Assembly (NCBI GenBank): GCA_027717925.1
Contig: JALLON010000205.1
Coordinates: forward strand, 1 to 5,057
Source: Acidobacteria bacterium AH-259-G07
GTDB taxonomy: Bacteria > Acidobacteriota > UBA6911 > RPQK01 > JADFOI01
Direction of reading: 5' to 3'
Length of the DNA: 5,057 nucleotides
In this document: piece after piece, positions 5,036 to 5,057 of the stretch
How the letters are laid out: each line of letters opens with the position of its first letter
How positions within the stretch are numbered: position 1 is the first letter of the stretch
The notes under the pieces: generated by a model
Told to the model about the DNA's origin: nothing
Seen by the model: the letters and a program-made list of their open reading frames with translations, nothing else
Database searches by the model: none
Position numbers and translations under genes: made by a program

Positions 5036-5057
5036 CGCGGATTTGCTTTAGTCTTCA

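Larger units (their letters stand above)
4680..5057. other. Gene-free upstream region rich in palindromes
   Basis: About 380 bp without a credible coding frame on either strand. It holds the hairpin at 4733-4765, the ACAAWWTTGT palindromes, an imperfect 14-bp direct repeat, and smaller inverted repeats: GGGACA/TGTCCC at 4902-4907 and 4924-4929, and CCGTG/CACGG at 4937-4941 and 4953-4957. At the right edge a minus-strand frame is open for only 15 codons, ending in TAA at 5010-5008; this is too short to call a gene end. The upstream neighbour is therefore outside the window. Confidence 0.5.

Noticed and set aside
5008..5057. Possible 3' end of an upstream minus-strand gene
   Set aside because: Only 15 codons are open to the edge and no family signature is visible, so chance is as likely.

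Overview
The window holds a compact nitrogen-assimilation operon from a Gram-negative (diderm) bacterium. Every gene reads on the minus strand, so transcription runs from high to low coordinates. The order is outer-membrane porin-like protein (3605-4498), ammonium channel amt (2122-3465), P-II signal protein glnK (1741-2082), type I-beta glutamine synthetase glnA (229-1713), and the first 51 codons of an SPFH/flotillin-like membrane protein (1-154) that runs off the left edge. The diderm assignment rests on the beta-barrel protein, which has a Sec signal peptide and a terminal phenylalanine. The phylum cannot be fixed from this window; the P-II subtype and gene order would fit a PVC-type (for example verrucomicrobial) or deltaproteobacterial genome, which is a weak guess.

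The genes form one metabolic chain. The porin could pass small nitrogen compounds through the outer membrane, Amt conducts ammonium across the inner membrane, GlnK senses 2-oxoglutarate and ATP/ADP and docks on Amt, and GlnA converts ammonium and glutamate into glutamine. Gaps of 27 nt (glnK-glnA) and 39 nt (amt-glnK) indicate co-transcription. The porin-amt gap is 139 nt and contains a hairpin. The glnA-SPFH gap is 74 nt with no convincing terminator.

Upstream of the porin (4499-5057) lies a gene-free region of about 560 bp. It carries a full-match sigma-54 promoter on the minus strand (TGGCAC-N5-TTGCA, 4664-4679), placed to drive the whole operon. Just downstream of it, inside the predicted leader, is a stretch (4534-4644) whose minus-strand translation reproduces the C-terminal tail of an Amt protein (EEE..GLDTGEH..MEA). 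It looks like the stump of a second, deleted amt gene. Farther upstream are a strong GC-rich hairpin or enhancer-like palindrome (4733-4765), three ACAAWWTTGT palindromes, an imperfect 14-bp direct repeat and smaller inverted repeats.

The points most worth a second look are the Amt-tail stump between the sigma-54 promoter and the porin, the P-II protein lacking the uridylylation tyrosine (Thr51) beside a GlnA that keeps its adenylylation tyrosine, the porin in first position of the operon, and the palindrome-rich upstream region.
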